DNA of 64,000 nt. It comes from Polytrichum commune. Lineage: Eukaryota > Streptophyta > Polytrichopsida > Polytrichales > Polytrichaceae. Positions within the stretch are counted from its first letter, which is position 1. Each line of letters starts with the position of its first letter. The position numbers were made by a program, and so were the translations under genes. Of this stretch, positions 1 through 11,324 are shown one piece after another. The notes below the pieces were generated by a model. The model searched no databases and was not told the origin of the DNA. It worked only from the letters and a program-made list of their open reading frames with translations. The stretch covers positions 10,604,001-10,668,000 of the forward strand of contig OX485804.1 of the NCBI GenBank assembly GCA_950295325.1, in the 5' to 3' direction.

Positions 1-52
1 CTCTGCATGGTGTTCTTAATAAGTATCACAAGATGTTAATTCTAGGCAACCA

Positions 53-426
53 AAAGCACCACGGGCCTTGGCTTGGTGGTTAGGGCTCATGGCCCCCAAT
101 GAGGAGGTTGTGGGTTCTATTCCCCATGCCGGCGTGGTGCTCACCACCTTAGTCCACCCAACTATGGTGGGGGGTCCTTGGACCTTGTTGTATGGGTACC
201 TCAAAGCCCTTTGGGGGGATACCATGTCCGGTATCTTCAAGGCACTAGTGGCTAGCTAGGAACTAGTATAGTGTGTCACTATAGTGTCCATCCTCGAAAG
301 GGGAGAGTAGTATTGTCCCAATGTCCCCTTGTCCAGTGGGCATCGGGTCATTGGCATTACGAACGGACACTTCATTCACGCCGGCCCCTTGCTAAAAAGG
401 GACCGGAGTTTCTATCTATCTATCTA
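53..426 (+). mobile_element. tRNA-derived SINE, complete, with target-site duplication
   Basis: A 374-bp element flanked by a perfect 12-bp direct repeat TCTAGGCAACCA (41-52 and 427-438), the hallmark of target-primed retrotransposition. Its head is tRNA-like: an A-box match TGGCTTGGTGG (69-79) and a B-box match GGTTCTATTCC (113-123), 44 bp apart start to start. Its tail is a short TCTATC repeat (about 413-426). It is too long and carries too much tRNA-unrelated body to be a tRNA gene. The + orientation follows from the box order and the 3' repeat tail. It codes for no protein and would depend on a LINE reverse transcriptase in trans. The family name is not known to me. Confidence 0.85.
69..123 (+). 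promoter_or_regulatory. Internal RNA polymerase III promoter (A and B boxes) of the SINE
   Basis: TGGCTTGGTGG at 69-79 fits the A-box consensus TRGYNNARNGG at most positions. GGTTCTATTCC at 113-123 fits the B-box GGTTCRANNCC with one mismatch. Spacing is typical of tRNA-derived SINEs. Activity is inferred, not shown. Confidence 0.65.
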
Positions 427-438
427 TCTAGGCAACCA

Positions 439-2030
439 CAAAAAAATCCCAAACATTCTAACTTCGCCCACAAGCTACCAAAATTTCTACCAACATAGTA
501 CACCACCCCAATCCCCTCCACCTCTCCCGCCCACCTATAACAAAATGCCAAGACTAAGTGTTAGAAAGGGTCCCACCTGTTCATAGGTCAAAATATGGGA
601 TAACATTTCTTGCATCAACTAGCATAGTGGCTGCACAAGGACTCGACCTCAACCCTTAACATTGAACAAAGTTAAAACACCTCCTGATACACATAACCTC
701 TAACATGTCCATGCTATTACACCCACCCAAACTTATATGACAATCCCCAACACACCTACCCCCCCCCCCTTGTACACAATTTTCCAATCCTAGGATCCTC
801 AAATCTACTAATTAATCACGGCCCTGAATTAACATCCCAACACTACAAATCCTTTTGAAACAATACTCTATCTATTATAAAGCCTTCATGCTTACAAATA
901 AGTAGTAATTTTAGGAGTTGCCTCAAATGGGGTAAACCCATTCAACAAACTCTAGAAAAAGGCCCTTAATCATATTGGTAGTAAAACTATTGTAAAACTA
1001 TTTTATTTTATTTTATTTTACTTATTGTATTATAACTTGAACTAGGGAGATTTTCTACTTGATGTACTAATAATTGTTCTATCAATATATTATTCACCTT
1101 AATTGTTAGGTCCTGAATTATCACTACCTTTGGATAGGTGGGCCCAAAGGGTAGGGGAAGAGGAGAAAAAAAGGGCTAAGGTGGAAAGGTAGATTGTTGA
1201 TTCTTCTCAAGTTTGCCTTTCTTGAGTATATGAAACATATTATATTTAATGTCAATTTTGTGTATGGAGTCCATGAGTTTTCTTAAGCTTGGCATGAGAA
1301 TCTTAAGGGAAAAATAGTTAGTTGATGGTGGACTTATAATTTGTGTGACATATGTCAATGGTAAGAATGATGGTAGGAACAACTTTGGCCCACCACCATA
1401 TGTAAATGAGAGATGAGGAAGTTGTATTTGACAAGTTTAAACTGAATGGCAACCTCCGGGAAGCAGGCATTGCAATAAGTGAATTCAATAAATTGAATGG
1501 TGAGGTGAGCATTGGAGGCAAAGAAAGGTTTGGCATCCATCTTGAGTTTTGGAAATTCTACTTAAGGAGATTCCTTCTATTAAGGGCTTTGATTTGATAA
1601 GGGTAGTAGAAACTAAAGAAAATAAATTAGAAGATTACCCAAAAATCTATTGGTTGTCGATTCATGTGAACCATGGGGAGGAATCACCATTTGTAGGTGA
1701 ACTTGAATCATATGTAGCTAGGGAATTGCATGTAGTTAGTAGGAAATCAAGTCTCATATAGGCTAACTGATGCAACACTTTGATGCTTGAGAATAGAAGG
1801 TGATTGCCAAACAAGTTGGTCATTACAACACATAGAACCTTGAAAAAAATGGAAGGTGTGCTCACATGTAAGAGAGTGTTCTATATGACAACCTTTTTCT
1901 TTTGCACTAAGAATAGTGCAATCCCAAGTTTGCATTTGATCCATGTGGCCTGAAATTACTTAAATTATGTCATGATATGAATCTCTTGGTTTTTCCTCCT
2001 TTTTGCTAAATCTTTTTGACATGGGAGTGG
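439..2030. other. Intergenic, no supported gene
   Basis: AT-rich sequence with short homopolymer runs (C-run near 761-769) and a TTTTA repeat near 1000-1020. Two short + strand reading frames (1406-1597 and 1549-1761, different frames) have a protein-like composition and could be one frameshifted gene relic. I recognise no family and do not call them. Confidence 0.4.
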
Positions 2031-2232
2031 GGTACTAGTGCTTATGAATCAAGTTTCACTAGGAAACTTATCAAACAATTGTTTCTACGGTATGTGACCC
2101 TAAAACAAAAATTGATTGTAAAGTAGTCAAAATCTTCTAAAATGTAGCACTTCTCTTCATTTTGGGAATGGAAATCTAGGAGAGTCATATATAAGAAGAG
2201 TACCCATTTTAAGCTCACAAACCTTAACTTAC

Positions 2233-2341
2233 GTACTTGAGGGTCCTCCATGTCTTCAAGCACCTTCACTCCTAGGTTGAGTAACTCAACTGACTTGAAA
2301 GGCTTACCAAATCTCTTCACCCAAAATGCTTGAAGAATCAA
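2233..2341 (-). pseudogene. Exon-like fragment of an unrecognised gene
   Basis: On the minus strand a reading frame of protein-like composition (FGKPFKSVELLNLGVKVLED and following residues) ends at a perfect plant donor, GTAAGT, whose first base lies at 2232. The frame continues to 2042 only as poor, low-complexity sequence, which supports 2233 as the exon edge. No upstream or downstream partner exon was found, so this is most likely an isolated relic or a captured fragment. I do not recognise the protein. A chance frame next to a chance donor cannot be excluded. Confidence 0.25.
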
Positions 2342-2634
2342 CCCTCAAATTTTTTTTTTTTTAATTAATTAAAAAAAACAAAAAAAGTTCAAGATACACT
2401 TGAAAGGATGTCAACTCATACGAATATGATGAATATTCCAAGGATTTGGTGAAGGGCAACGGTCTCCCTACAATAAGATGCACTTTGCCAACTTCTCAAT
2501 GTATTGCATTGACATTTTTAGTGTCAGAGTCTACGATTATCGAATGTGAAGAACCAGGTACCGAACTTCCCATAAATCAGATTATGATGCAATTCGATGC
2601 CTCTGATACACTGATTATCTCCATTTTTGCTAAT

Positions 2635-2656
2635 CCTCTCTCTCTCTCTCTCTCTC
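2635..2656 (+). repeat. (CT)n tract upstream of the phosphatase start codon
   Basis: About 11 CT units lie 72 bp before the ATG of the phosphatase gene. Pyrimidine-rich tracts are common in plant 5' leaders and core promoters, so this may be in the promoter or 5'UTR. No convincing TATA box was assigned. Confidence 0.7.
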
Positions 2657-2727
2657 ATTTGTGTTTTTGGAAATTGCGAAGTTGGTGATTGTGCTCATGC
2701 TGTGAAGAGAGAGTAAAAGAGAGAGAG

Positions 2728-5700
2728 ATGGCGCTGAAGAACAAGTACTGGGTGCTTCGCCATGGCCGCAGCATCCCCAACGAAAGTGGCCTCATCGTCT
2801 CTCTCTTGGTTAGTTTCATTCCACATATGTACTTGGCACCTTATCCCCATGCCTCAAACCTCTATGAAGGGATTGTGTTAGAATCGCTACAGATTGTTTG
2901 TTCTAAACCCTAAACCCTAAACTCTATATCTAAATCCACAAGACAATTGATCAACAATCCCAGTTGGAGGGATCTTATTGGACTAGACTATTGCTGGTTT
3001 GCTTGTGTATTTCCACTGATCTGGGTTTTTTGAGAATTTGTGTGACATTCAGGCTTGAATATGTACCTGATTTGAGGTGAGTGTTTGGTGAAATACCAAC
3101 CACCTTATCACGTTTACGATGCATTAGCCTTGACGGTAACCGGATTGTATGGGAATTTAGAACCTAATTCTAAATAGGGCGTGGCAGTGAGCATTAACGG
3201 TTATGTGAGTTTGTAAAATCCAATTAATTGGTTAACAATCTCAGTTGACAGAGATTGTGGTGTTGCTTAGTGCACGTGGTAAGTAATTACCATATTTTTT
3301 ATGGGATGCCCATTTTACATAACATTTCCGGTGCCCTTCACATAAGGTGATGCTGGTTTGCTTGTGTACTTCCACTGATCTGGTTTTCTGTAAGAAAAAC
3401 ATTGTGGCATTCAGACTTGAACGTGTACCTAATTTGAGGTGGCTGTTTGGTGAAATACCACTCGTACATGAAGCACCCATGGCTTTGCATTATGGCCAAA
3501 ACTAGCACATATGGCTTCCAGAGCTCAACAACCCTAATTTGAGAGAGATTGGAGCATTGCTTAGTACATCTTGATTCTGGAAGTAACTTGCATATGTTTG
3601 ATGGGGTGCCCATTTTACATAACCTTTCTGGCGCCTAGAACATGAGGTAAACTAGACTGTTGCTGGTTTACTTGTGTACTACCACTGATCTGGCTTTCTG
3701 TACACAATTTTGTGACACAGAGACCTGAATATGTACATAATTTGAGGTGAGTGTTTAGTGAAGTGCCATCCACCTTATCATGTTTACGATGCATTAGCCT
3801 TGACAACAACCAGGTTGGATGGAATTGAAGAGCCTAATCCTAAATAGGGCGTGGCAGTGAGAATTTTTGCAAAATTCGATCAAGTGCTCAACAATCCTAG
3901 TTTGAGAGATTGTAGCGTTCCTACATCTGGGAGTAACTTGCATAGTTTTTATGAAATGCCCATTTTACCTTACCTTTCTGGTGCCCTGAACATAAGGTGG
4001 ACAAGACTATTGCCAGTTTGCTTACTTCCACTGACCAGGTTTTCTTTGCAAATTTGTGTGACATTCACACTTGAATATATGTACCAAATTTGAGCTCATT
4101 GTTAGCTGTGAGACCACCCATTTATCATGTGTAGGATGCATTAGCCCTGACAACAATCAGATACAGTTTGATGATTTAGTTTTGAAAACTTAAAGGAGCT
4201 TATTGCTGTGGTGGCAGAGTAATGGAGTACTTCCAATTTACGGGCTTGCTCCGTCAGGCTTTCTACAAGCGAAAGAAGCAGGGGCATTATTTATCAAGGT
4301 GAAAACCTCAGGGGGTTTAAAACTTGCGAGAATCTTGTTTGACTGCAGTTTTTTCTACATTGAGCAGTTCCCTTGTATGGTTATAAGTACCTAAGGTAGA
4401 TGGGGTCTTAAACAGTTACTTTTCCTGACTAGCCCACTTCTCCTAGGATATGAAATACACGGAGTCATTACAAGATGGTTAGCAAACCTAAATCAAGGCT
4501 GTAGCCACTTTCCTCAGAATTTTCGGAGCTCACATAAATATTTTGTTCATTATCAAAGTGAAGATTCTCGTTCTCATTAAATGGTCATATAGGTCCCTCC
4601 CAATTATGTTTGAGCCTTGAGCCTAAATGGTTATCATATTTTGAGCATTGTAAAACATGTCTTTTTTGTATCCATTCCTGGAGTCATATCTAACCACATA
4701 CCACTCAAATATAGGTGTCCGATTAATATAAGTAACTGAATTTGGGCACTTCTACCTTACTGTTCCATTGACATGTATTCTGTTTCTGCAATTCAATGTA
4801 GTGTACTTCATTGTATGTTTGCATCTGGTGGAAAGTTTACTGCAGGACCAATGGTGTGGCCATGAAACATATTCCAGTTTTATTCTTGTGAAATATGTTA
4901 CATATACAAACCACCACAAGTTTTAGTTTGGATACACCAACAAAACACGTGACACTCCTTGCCATTTAGGAATTGGAGGAATCGGGCATTTTGTTAAACA
5001 AAGTTCGGATTTTCGCATCTCCTTTTAGGAGAACAATGGAGACGGCAAAGGTTGTGTCAGATGTATTGGCTCTCTCACATGCGAGTTCTTCAATTGAGGT
5101 GAGAAGTTCGACATACCAACCAAGTGTAATGTATACGAACCACTATGAGTTACTTGTTGATGTATCATTCTGCAATGAGCCTTCGATGCTGGAATGTGCC
5201 TTGATTTGAAGTTTTTCCAACCAGTCAATATAATTTTGTGTATCTCGTTGCCTTGTGAAACAGTTCTTGGAAGAGTTAAGGGAACGCTATTTTGGACCTT
5301 CTCTGGAGCTTGAGAGTCATGAGCATGTAGGTGCCACATGCTCACATCCCGACTTTTTCTTAGGAGGTTGCGCTTTAGACCAGTGTTGGTCTAGTGTGTA
5401 GGTGAATGCATGGTATTAAAGATTATCATCAATAGTGGTATCAAAGAACCTACCCACGGGTATCAAATTGTAAATCCAGTCAAATATTGATAGTTGGTGG
5501 GTATGTCAAGGTGAGTGAATCTTTGTATACCTGAGTTATTATTTGGGTCATTACCATTCTAAACCATACTGATACTAGGGCGATTTTACCTAGGTATGAA
5601 GAATCTTATATGATGTATAGACCCTAATGGTATTGAAAACAAAAACACCATTAAATACCCATACCCTACTGATATAAAAAAATGTGAAATTCTCATTATA

Positions 5701-7146
5701 GATACCCAAATGGTATCAAGGAAAGAGGATACCAGTTCAACACAGGTTTAGAGCAGTGTTGTGCTGGTATTGTTTTTCTCATATCCCCATGGGTAAGGGT
5801 CATGATAGAAAACTTGACATTTGATACCCAGGGGGGTTCAGGGTATTTTGTGATATCATCAAATGTCCAAGGGTATAGATGTGATATCATGGACTTCTGA
5901 AATGGTATATGTGCAAATATTATTGATACCCAAGTTGAACCTAGATATCCACACAGCATTGGTTTAGAAAGACAAGACATCACATCTTCTGCAGGGTCTA
6001 GGGTGCAGAGTTTTTAGTACGACACATTGTTGTGTTTGGAGCTTCTTGCAAGTGGAATGTGGAATTCATAGGAGGGAGGGTGTGTGTATGTATCTGTGCT
6101 TTTAGTATCCAGAAATATGGGCGATCGATGCTCTTGACCCCATGGTGGGACCTGAAGGAGGTGAAAGTGTGGCTGATGTTGCAGTTCGAGTTTCAGAAGC
6201 CATTGTAAAGATGGAGGCACAAGTTCAAGGGTTTGTTCTTCTTTTTACCCATTTACTCAAATCTGCACATGTATCATTTAACCATAGATCTTTTCCAGTA
6301 AACATGATACTGTTCTAAACCTCATTTAGGCACTGCATAAATCCTTTACTCTATAAGGGTCCAGAACTGGTGGGCAGGTTGTGGCCATATTGTGGCACTT
6401 CCAAATCCAGACACTTTTGGTCTTCTATGAATCTGGAATTGTCTCATACAATTAGCACTTGCAAATTATGCAGATTGTCATTTCTAGTTGAGATGTCATT
6501 AATCGAAACACTAGTTTATGCAGCAGCCTATATTTGAGTGGTGTATGGCAAATCTCTGCAGTTATGAAGAGACATCAAAGAGACACATGGTACAAAGAGA
6601 TTGACTATGTGCTGAAACATAGGCACCGTTCTAGGTTCATTAAGAACAGAATTAGGAGGGATCTATGTGATCATTTAAGAGACCAAGTATCTAAGAATCT
6701 GCACATTGATCTCTTGTAACCTCTGCATCTCAACTCCGAGTTTGACACTTGAAACAGCAATCATCATTATTCACAATAGCTAACTGGATGACACAATTTA
6801 CAGTTCCATCCAGTGGCCAAAAGTGTATTTGGAGTTGGAAGTGTCTGTTATAGGCCCGCATACCTTAGATCAAGTGTACTAGAGATATTGTCTTGTTTCA
6901 CTGGATTTGTTGTTTAACTGACAGAACCCAAACTACAAAATTGCAAGCAGGTGTGCGGTGTTGGTTGTTAGTCATGGCGACACACTCCAAATACTCCAGA
7001 CTGTGGTGCATGCAGCTCTTGCATCAATGTCTTGTGCTGGTGATGGAACTCTAGGTTCTCATTTGGCTGGAGCTGTCTGCACAAGTGTTCTATCTCACCA
7101 TCGTGAATATTCTTTGCTTACTGGAGAACTTCGCCTCCTGGCTTGA
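2728..7146 (+). CDS. Histidine phosphatase family protein (phosphoglycerate mutase-like), six exons
   Basis: Exons: 2728-2808, 4218-4298, 4970-5098, 5264-5326, 6106-6230, 6951-7146. They join to 225 codons including TGA. All introns are GT-AG; the first four are phase 0 and the last is phase 2. The start ATG is followed at once by the conserved N-terminus YWVLRHGRS with the RHG motif (His12, the expected phospho-acceptor). Further family residues: Arg74 in SPFRRT, Glu104 in LRERYFG, His168 in VVSHGD, plus GPEGGES before the last intron. The C-terminus LLTGELR is typical of the plant subfamily that, from memory, includes Arabidopsis At3g05170. Family members are phosphatases or mutases of the 2H/branch-1 superfamily, probably cytosolic since no signal peptide is seen; the substrate is unknown. 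All active-site residues are present and every exon is open, so the gene looks functional. Introns 1, 2 and 5 carry repeats. Confidence 0.9.
2903..2922 (+). repeat. Telomere-like AAACCCT repeats (telo-box) in intron 1
   Basis: Nearly three units of CTAAACC-type plant telomere sequence lie about 95 bp into intron 1. Short telo-boxes near the 5' end of plant genes are known as regulatory motifs in ribosomal and cell-cycle genes. Here it may be that, or simply an interstitial repeat. Confidence 0.6.
2929..4175 (+). repeat. Degenerate tandem array of about four 310-360 bp units filling intron 1
   Basis: The landmark TGCTGGTTTGCTTGTGTA plus a following CCACTGATCTGG recurs near 2991, 3351, 3661 and 4011. 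Each copy is followed by a block with TTTGAGGTGAGTGTTTGGTG and, in most units, GATGCATTAGCC. Units differ by substitutions and indels, so the array is old. It explains most of the intron's 1409 bp. No coding potential is seen in it. Confidence 0.7.
4392..4759. mobile_element. MITE-like element (TAAGGTAGA family) inside intron 2
   Basis: The left end TAAGGTAGATGGGG (4392-4405) and right end GGGCACTTCTACCTTA (4744-4759) form an imperfect inverted repeat. The interior shares long stretches with 7192-7550, 16556-16940 and 46120-46400: a CCCACTTCTCCTAGGA block, a GTAGCCAC-TTCCTCA block and a GAAGATTCTCGT block. It is non-coding and presumably spliced out with the intron. Confidence 0.6.
6364..6870. 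mobile_element. MITE-like repeat in intron 5
   Basis: It begins with a TATTGTGGCACTTCCAA-type sequence and ends with GGAAGTGTCTGTTATAGG then CCCGCATACCTTAG. This is an imperfect inverted repeat of the family whose clearest member is 13385-13670. The small open frame 6534-6719 lies inside it and has a repeat relative near 37190-37330, so it is not an exon. Confidence 0.5.
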
Positions 7147-7191
7147 CTCAATTCCTTTGAGATGGTGTACCGCTTTGCAGAACAAGAGGTG

Positions 7192-7550
7192 TAAGGTAAG
7201 CAGGCCTTAAACTGACACTTTTCGCTCTGCACCCACTTGTAGGAGGATGTGAAATACAATTAGTTGGAGCTGATTTGGAAATCCAAATCATACCCATAGC
7301 CATTTTCCTCATGATTTTCACAGCTCATATGAATCTCTTATTCATTGTCAAGGTGAAGATGTTTTTCCCTTATTTAACTGTCCATATAGACCCCCCCCCC
7401 CCCAAATTATGTTGTCTATTGAGCCTGGAATGGTTAACAATTTTGGAATACATAGTCCAATCTCTTCATCGTTCTGATGTCCGTGCTTAGATCCACTCAA
7501 ATCTTGGTGCTTGTTTAAGATGAGTAACCAAATTAGGCCCTCTTACCTTA
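7192..7550. mobile_element. MITE-like element (TAAGGTAGA family) just 3' of the phosphatase stop
   Basis: Left end TAAGGTAAG (7192-7200), right end TTACCTTA (7543-7550), with an interior colinear with 4392-4759. It starts 46 bp after the stop codon, so it may contribute to the 3'UTR or polyadenylation region. A run of about 12 C lies near 7391. Confidence 0.6.
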
Positions 7551-8624
7551 GATACCATGCACACAATTTCAGGCATAGTAATACCAGTATGCTCATGGAT
7601 TCCAAAAACTGACTGAGAATTACTTTCATGCCTGTTCATGCACTAAAGGCATAATCTTTCTTCTCATGTTTTTTTCATTGCAGGAAGACATTTGGAGATC
7701 AGGGAGTTCTAGGTTCCAAAATTGCAATCAGAGCTGACATAAGGAGACATCATATCTATAGCTTAAAATTGAACTCTCCTGGTTTTTTGATTGTTTCATA
7801 AGTTCCATGAACATTTAGTACCATCAAGTATTTCATTTATGTTAGAAGTAGACCTTGTTTTCCATAGCTGTCCAATGGAAGTAATTCCAGTGGACATCAG
7901 TTTTCCCTCTATTGAGACAAGGATCAGTTTGCACATATAGTCACAAATTGTGGCTGGAAGGGTACAATCTCCGGGTCTGAAGTTAATGTGATATCCTCCG
8001 CATTATTGTTCCTCTCCAGATGAGAGATTGTTTGAGGAAGTGTTAATTGGAGCTTCACTTCAGCCTTTGGAGGGGTTCAGGGTTTAGGGCTTTTTGTATT
8101 TTATCATATATTGGGACATCTTAGGACAAGCATCTGGCTATTAGCACTGCATTAGGGAGTCTAATCTAGGGAGTACTAGGGAGCTTCAAGTCTTCCTTCC
8201 AGTGGGACCATCAAGTTGATATTAGCCTCTATTTCACGGAGGCTACTACACTATGCTACTCTAGGGAATTGGCATGTTTGACACCATCTTGATGTACTTT
8301 TTGTCCCATAAAGCTTTTTGGCTTCCCGGACTTCAAAGTCAATTTCATTCATTTCATTAGGATTTATGTGCTCCAAGCAAAGTATATGTTCGAAGTTACC
8401 CTAGTTTTGGGTAACTTACAAACGTGAAGCACCAAGGCTATCACTTTCAGAGAGGGCAAATTTCCACACACGAGAATACCTCTCGCCCATCCAACAGAAA
8501 AGAAAAAGAAAAAGAAATGTCAATGTTATGACATTGATGTACTATATCTCTTCACCACTTTCTACCCATGTCTGTGAGAATGTGGGTGGACGAGGGTGGC
8601 TTAATGCCGATCTTCATAGGTGGA
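7551..8624. other. 3' flank of the phosphatase gene and intergenic sequence
   Basis: No coding feature is supported. A possible extra non-coding 3' exon cannot be judged: a pyrimidine tract followed by CAG occurs near 7675-7683. Around 8465-8500 there is an isolated copy of the TIR of the MITE at 8625-8830. Confidence 0.4.
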
Positions 8625-8830
8625 ATCTAGAATCTCTCGTCCATCCAACATTATTAAAACATAAAAACTTGACCCCCTATAAGTTTGTGGCCGATTCATC
8701 TCTATTGACTTGGACTAGACTAATTTGAGTTGTTGAAGCTCAAATTAAGTGTCAAATTAACTAAAAATAACAACCTCAAGGCTGCATAAAGCTTTTCTAT
8801 TGGATGAATGAGAGATACGCTTGTATATGA
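8625..8830. mobile_element. MITE, CATCCAACA/GGATGAATGAGAG family, copy 1
   Basis: Left end carries CTCTCGTCCATCCAACA and right end TTGGATGAATGAGAGATACG, an imperfect inverted repeat of about 30 bp. The interior is shared with 16310-16530 and 63043-63275, for example the block with GTTTGTGGCCGATTCATCTC. Non-coding. Confidence 0.6.
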
Positions 8831-8862
8831 TGATCCCCCCCCCTTTCCTTTCTTTCTGGTTG

Positions 8863-8945
8863 GGGCGAACCAACCCGTACACTGGTTCCTTGGAGGCAAG
8901 GGTTTAGGTATCCAACAAGGAACAAGTGTATGGGTTGGTTCGCCC
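8863..8945. repeat. Short stem-loop, 30-bp arms with 23-nt loop
   Basis: Arms 8863-8892 and 8916-8945 are complementary with two mismatches (GGGCGAACCAACCC pairs with GGGTTGGTTCGCCC). The size and near-perfect pairing resemble a small MITE core or an RNA precursor hairpin. No TSD is clear. Confidence 0.6.
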
Positions 8946-9426
8946 AAATCCTTTCTTTCTTAAGGCAACCATTGAGGAAACACCTTCTTATGCAGTTTGT
9001 GTTATTGTTCAAAGCGTGATCGATTTAATCGATACTGTCAAAGTAACGTAGACTCTCGAACCCTAGAAGTCCACAGTAACCTTACATATATACCTCCACA
9101 TTTTGCATGTGGCCCACTTTATTCCTTTGAGCACCCACTTGTTTTGTTTGGAGGAGTAAATGTGAGCGGCTGTTGAATTTAGGGCTCCTGCCTTGAAATT
9201 GAGGGGACAAGTCTTGCATTGCATGCCTTTCCATTTTCTAAGCGTTGCTCTATTATTTGTCGGGATGTGCATGTTGCCATAACCTACAACCAAAGTTTAA
9301 TGGCGACAAAAGAACACACTCAGATGTTCTAGTAAGATACTCAAATTTCTCAGGACAAGTGCTGAGACGGGTGGTCAATGAATGGTTTCCGACATTTAGG
9401 TACACATTGGAGTTTGAAATGAATGT

Positions 9427-9702
9427 ATGTATATATATATATATATATACTTAAGGGGAGGAAAAAGAAAAAGGAAAGCATTTAAGGACATCTATGAGCG
9501 GCACTTCAACAATTTCGAAAAGATGTTAACGTTGATTTTACAATTAGAAAGCTCAACACGTGATGTTCCTCATTTGGATTTTCCAACTATGAAATTTAAG
9601 ATCCCCAAGAGCATGTTAGTGGAAGAAAGCAAACCAACAATGGTGTCAATTGATGACCTTGCTGCACGATCGCGGGAATTGGGCTACCTAGCAAGAAATT
9701 GA
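9427..9702 (+). pseudogene. Uncharacterised open frame, possible gene relic
   Basis: After an (AT)n microsatellite (about 9428-9450) a frame of about 80 residues has a protein-like composition, with charged and hydrophobic residues alternating (for example KFKIPKSMLVEESKPTMVS, then DDLAARSRELG). It ends in TGA. I do not recognise it and find no adjoining exon. It may be a fragment of a captured gene or chance. Confidence 0.25.
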
Positions 9703-11316
9703 TAGGGAAAGAACTTTCTTCTATGGAAGTTGGAGAGACAAACTTGTTGCATACATTGAATGCAAAGGTTTGTAGTCAAAATGATCCAAGCCTGAAACGT
9801 CCATCACTTTGACACCCTAGTCTAGAATTGCCATTCCATAGCATATGCAAAAATTCTAATTTTGTAACCGGAGATAAAAAAAAAAAGTAGGCGCTTACAA
9901 AATTCATATTAGGGTAGACGGTGACATGTCGTTTACGTTTTTTTACATGTGTTTGCTACAAGTGAGATGAAACGAGATTAATTCTAAAGTACGGGAAGTT
10001 AAGAGCTTATGGGACTAGAAGTACATCAAAGATGGTGTCAAAAAGCTAATTCCCTAGAGTGATGGAGTTTCACTCCTTAGACTAGTAGTTGGTTACGTGT
10101 GGGTGGACCTTCCAACCTAAGGTATGTGGGCCCTATTCTAGGTATTTCCAACCCCCACAAGCATTTTTGGCATGTCGGGTTGATGCAATAATTGTCTCAT
10201 ACACTTAGCAATTGTGAATCACAAAAAGACTCATTCAAGTTTCAAAGTTGGAGGTGAGATGCAAACATTATAGAAGACAAAAGGCCAACAAGCCAAATTG
10301 GTTGTGGTTGTAATTGTGACTCTCATTCTCGGAAGAGATAACTTGGGAATATAAGATTGTGGACCTTATGTGAAAACTCTTTCTAGTTGAGTAACAATTT
10401 TTGAGTGATGTCTAATGCAGCACCTACCTAGAGCTTGCCATTGGTATAATTTCAAGCAAATATGAACAACACAAGAAGCCTTCAAGGAAACCCTACATGT
10501 GGGCCCATTATATCATTGGTCTCCATTGTGGGCACATTGGGCTGAAACATTTTGTTTACGCATGCACTTGGAAGTTGAAAGTAAGGGTGGTATCACATTA
10601 GGGTTTGGGCCCAAGAAACCCAGGGTTCAAAACACCTCTTTCATGGACCTTGCTTTTGAATTGAATATTGGTTCTTAAATTAGGAGTTTCCTCTAGGGCA
10701 TTACTCTTTGAACCACTTGCATTGAGTGGAATGACGGGGCTTTTTACTATAAACAATGGCATTTTATTTTTTAAATACCTTATTTGGGATGAGTGCATCA
10801 TGTATGGGAAATGGCCTTGGCAAAGTGCCTTGAGACTCATCATGACTAGCATGATTTTGGAGGCGGCTATCTCTCGTAAGTTGTACCAATCGTGGGGTTA
10901 GAGGAATCCTTTGTCATAGAGAAATAAGGCGGTTAAGTGGAATTGAAGTTCATGCGCTAAGCTCGTTATTTTTTTCTAGTGGTTAGGGATTTATGGTTGT
11001 TTGTAGTCGGCTTCTCTCCTTATGTGGCAGTTTGACGCACTTGAGGCGCCCCACCTCCCCTTTAAAGTCGGCACGTTTTCTCTTGTTTTGATGTTCTTTC
11101 TTTGACCATCTATCTCAATCAAAGATTTTTTAAAACAAAGAATTAGGTTTTTTTCTCTAATGGGGACCATTGAAATTTGGTGGGAAATTGATGCATCATA
11201 CCACATTAGCATCATTGTGTTTTTCCATACCTTGGACATGGACTTTAGTGTAAACTCTTTGCATCCAAAAACCATTCTCATGGCCGATAGGGTCACTTGA
11301 TTTTGGGGTTTCTTTG
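9703..11316. other. Intergenic, MITE remnants only
   Basis: About 10112-10385 resembles the family with TIR CCTAAGGTATGTGGGCCC, a left end visible at 10118-10134. No gene is supported. Confidence 0.4.
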
Positions 11317-11324
11317 GTCTTGGA

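Noticed and set aside
60-130. tRNA gene at the window start
   Set aside because: A and B boxes are present, but the sequence continues for about 300 bp, ends in a TCTATC tail and is bounded by a 12-bp TSD, so it is a SINE.
6534-6719. Possible extra exon in the phosphatase gene
   Set aside because: It lies in intron 5 within a dispersed repeat with a relative near 37190-37330, and would disrupt the conserved join between exons 5 and 6.
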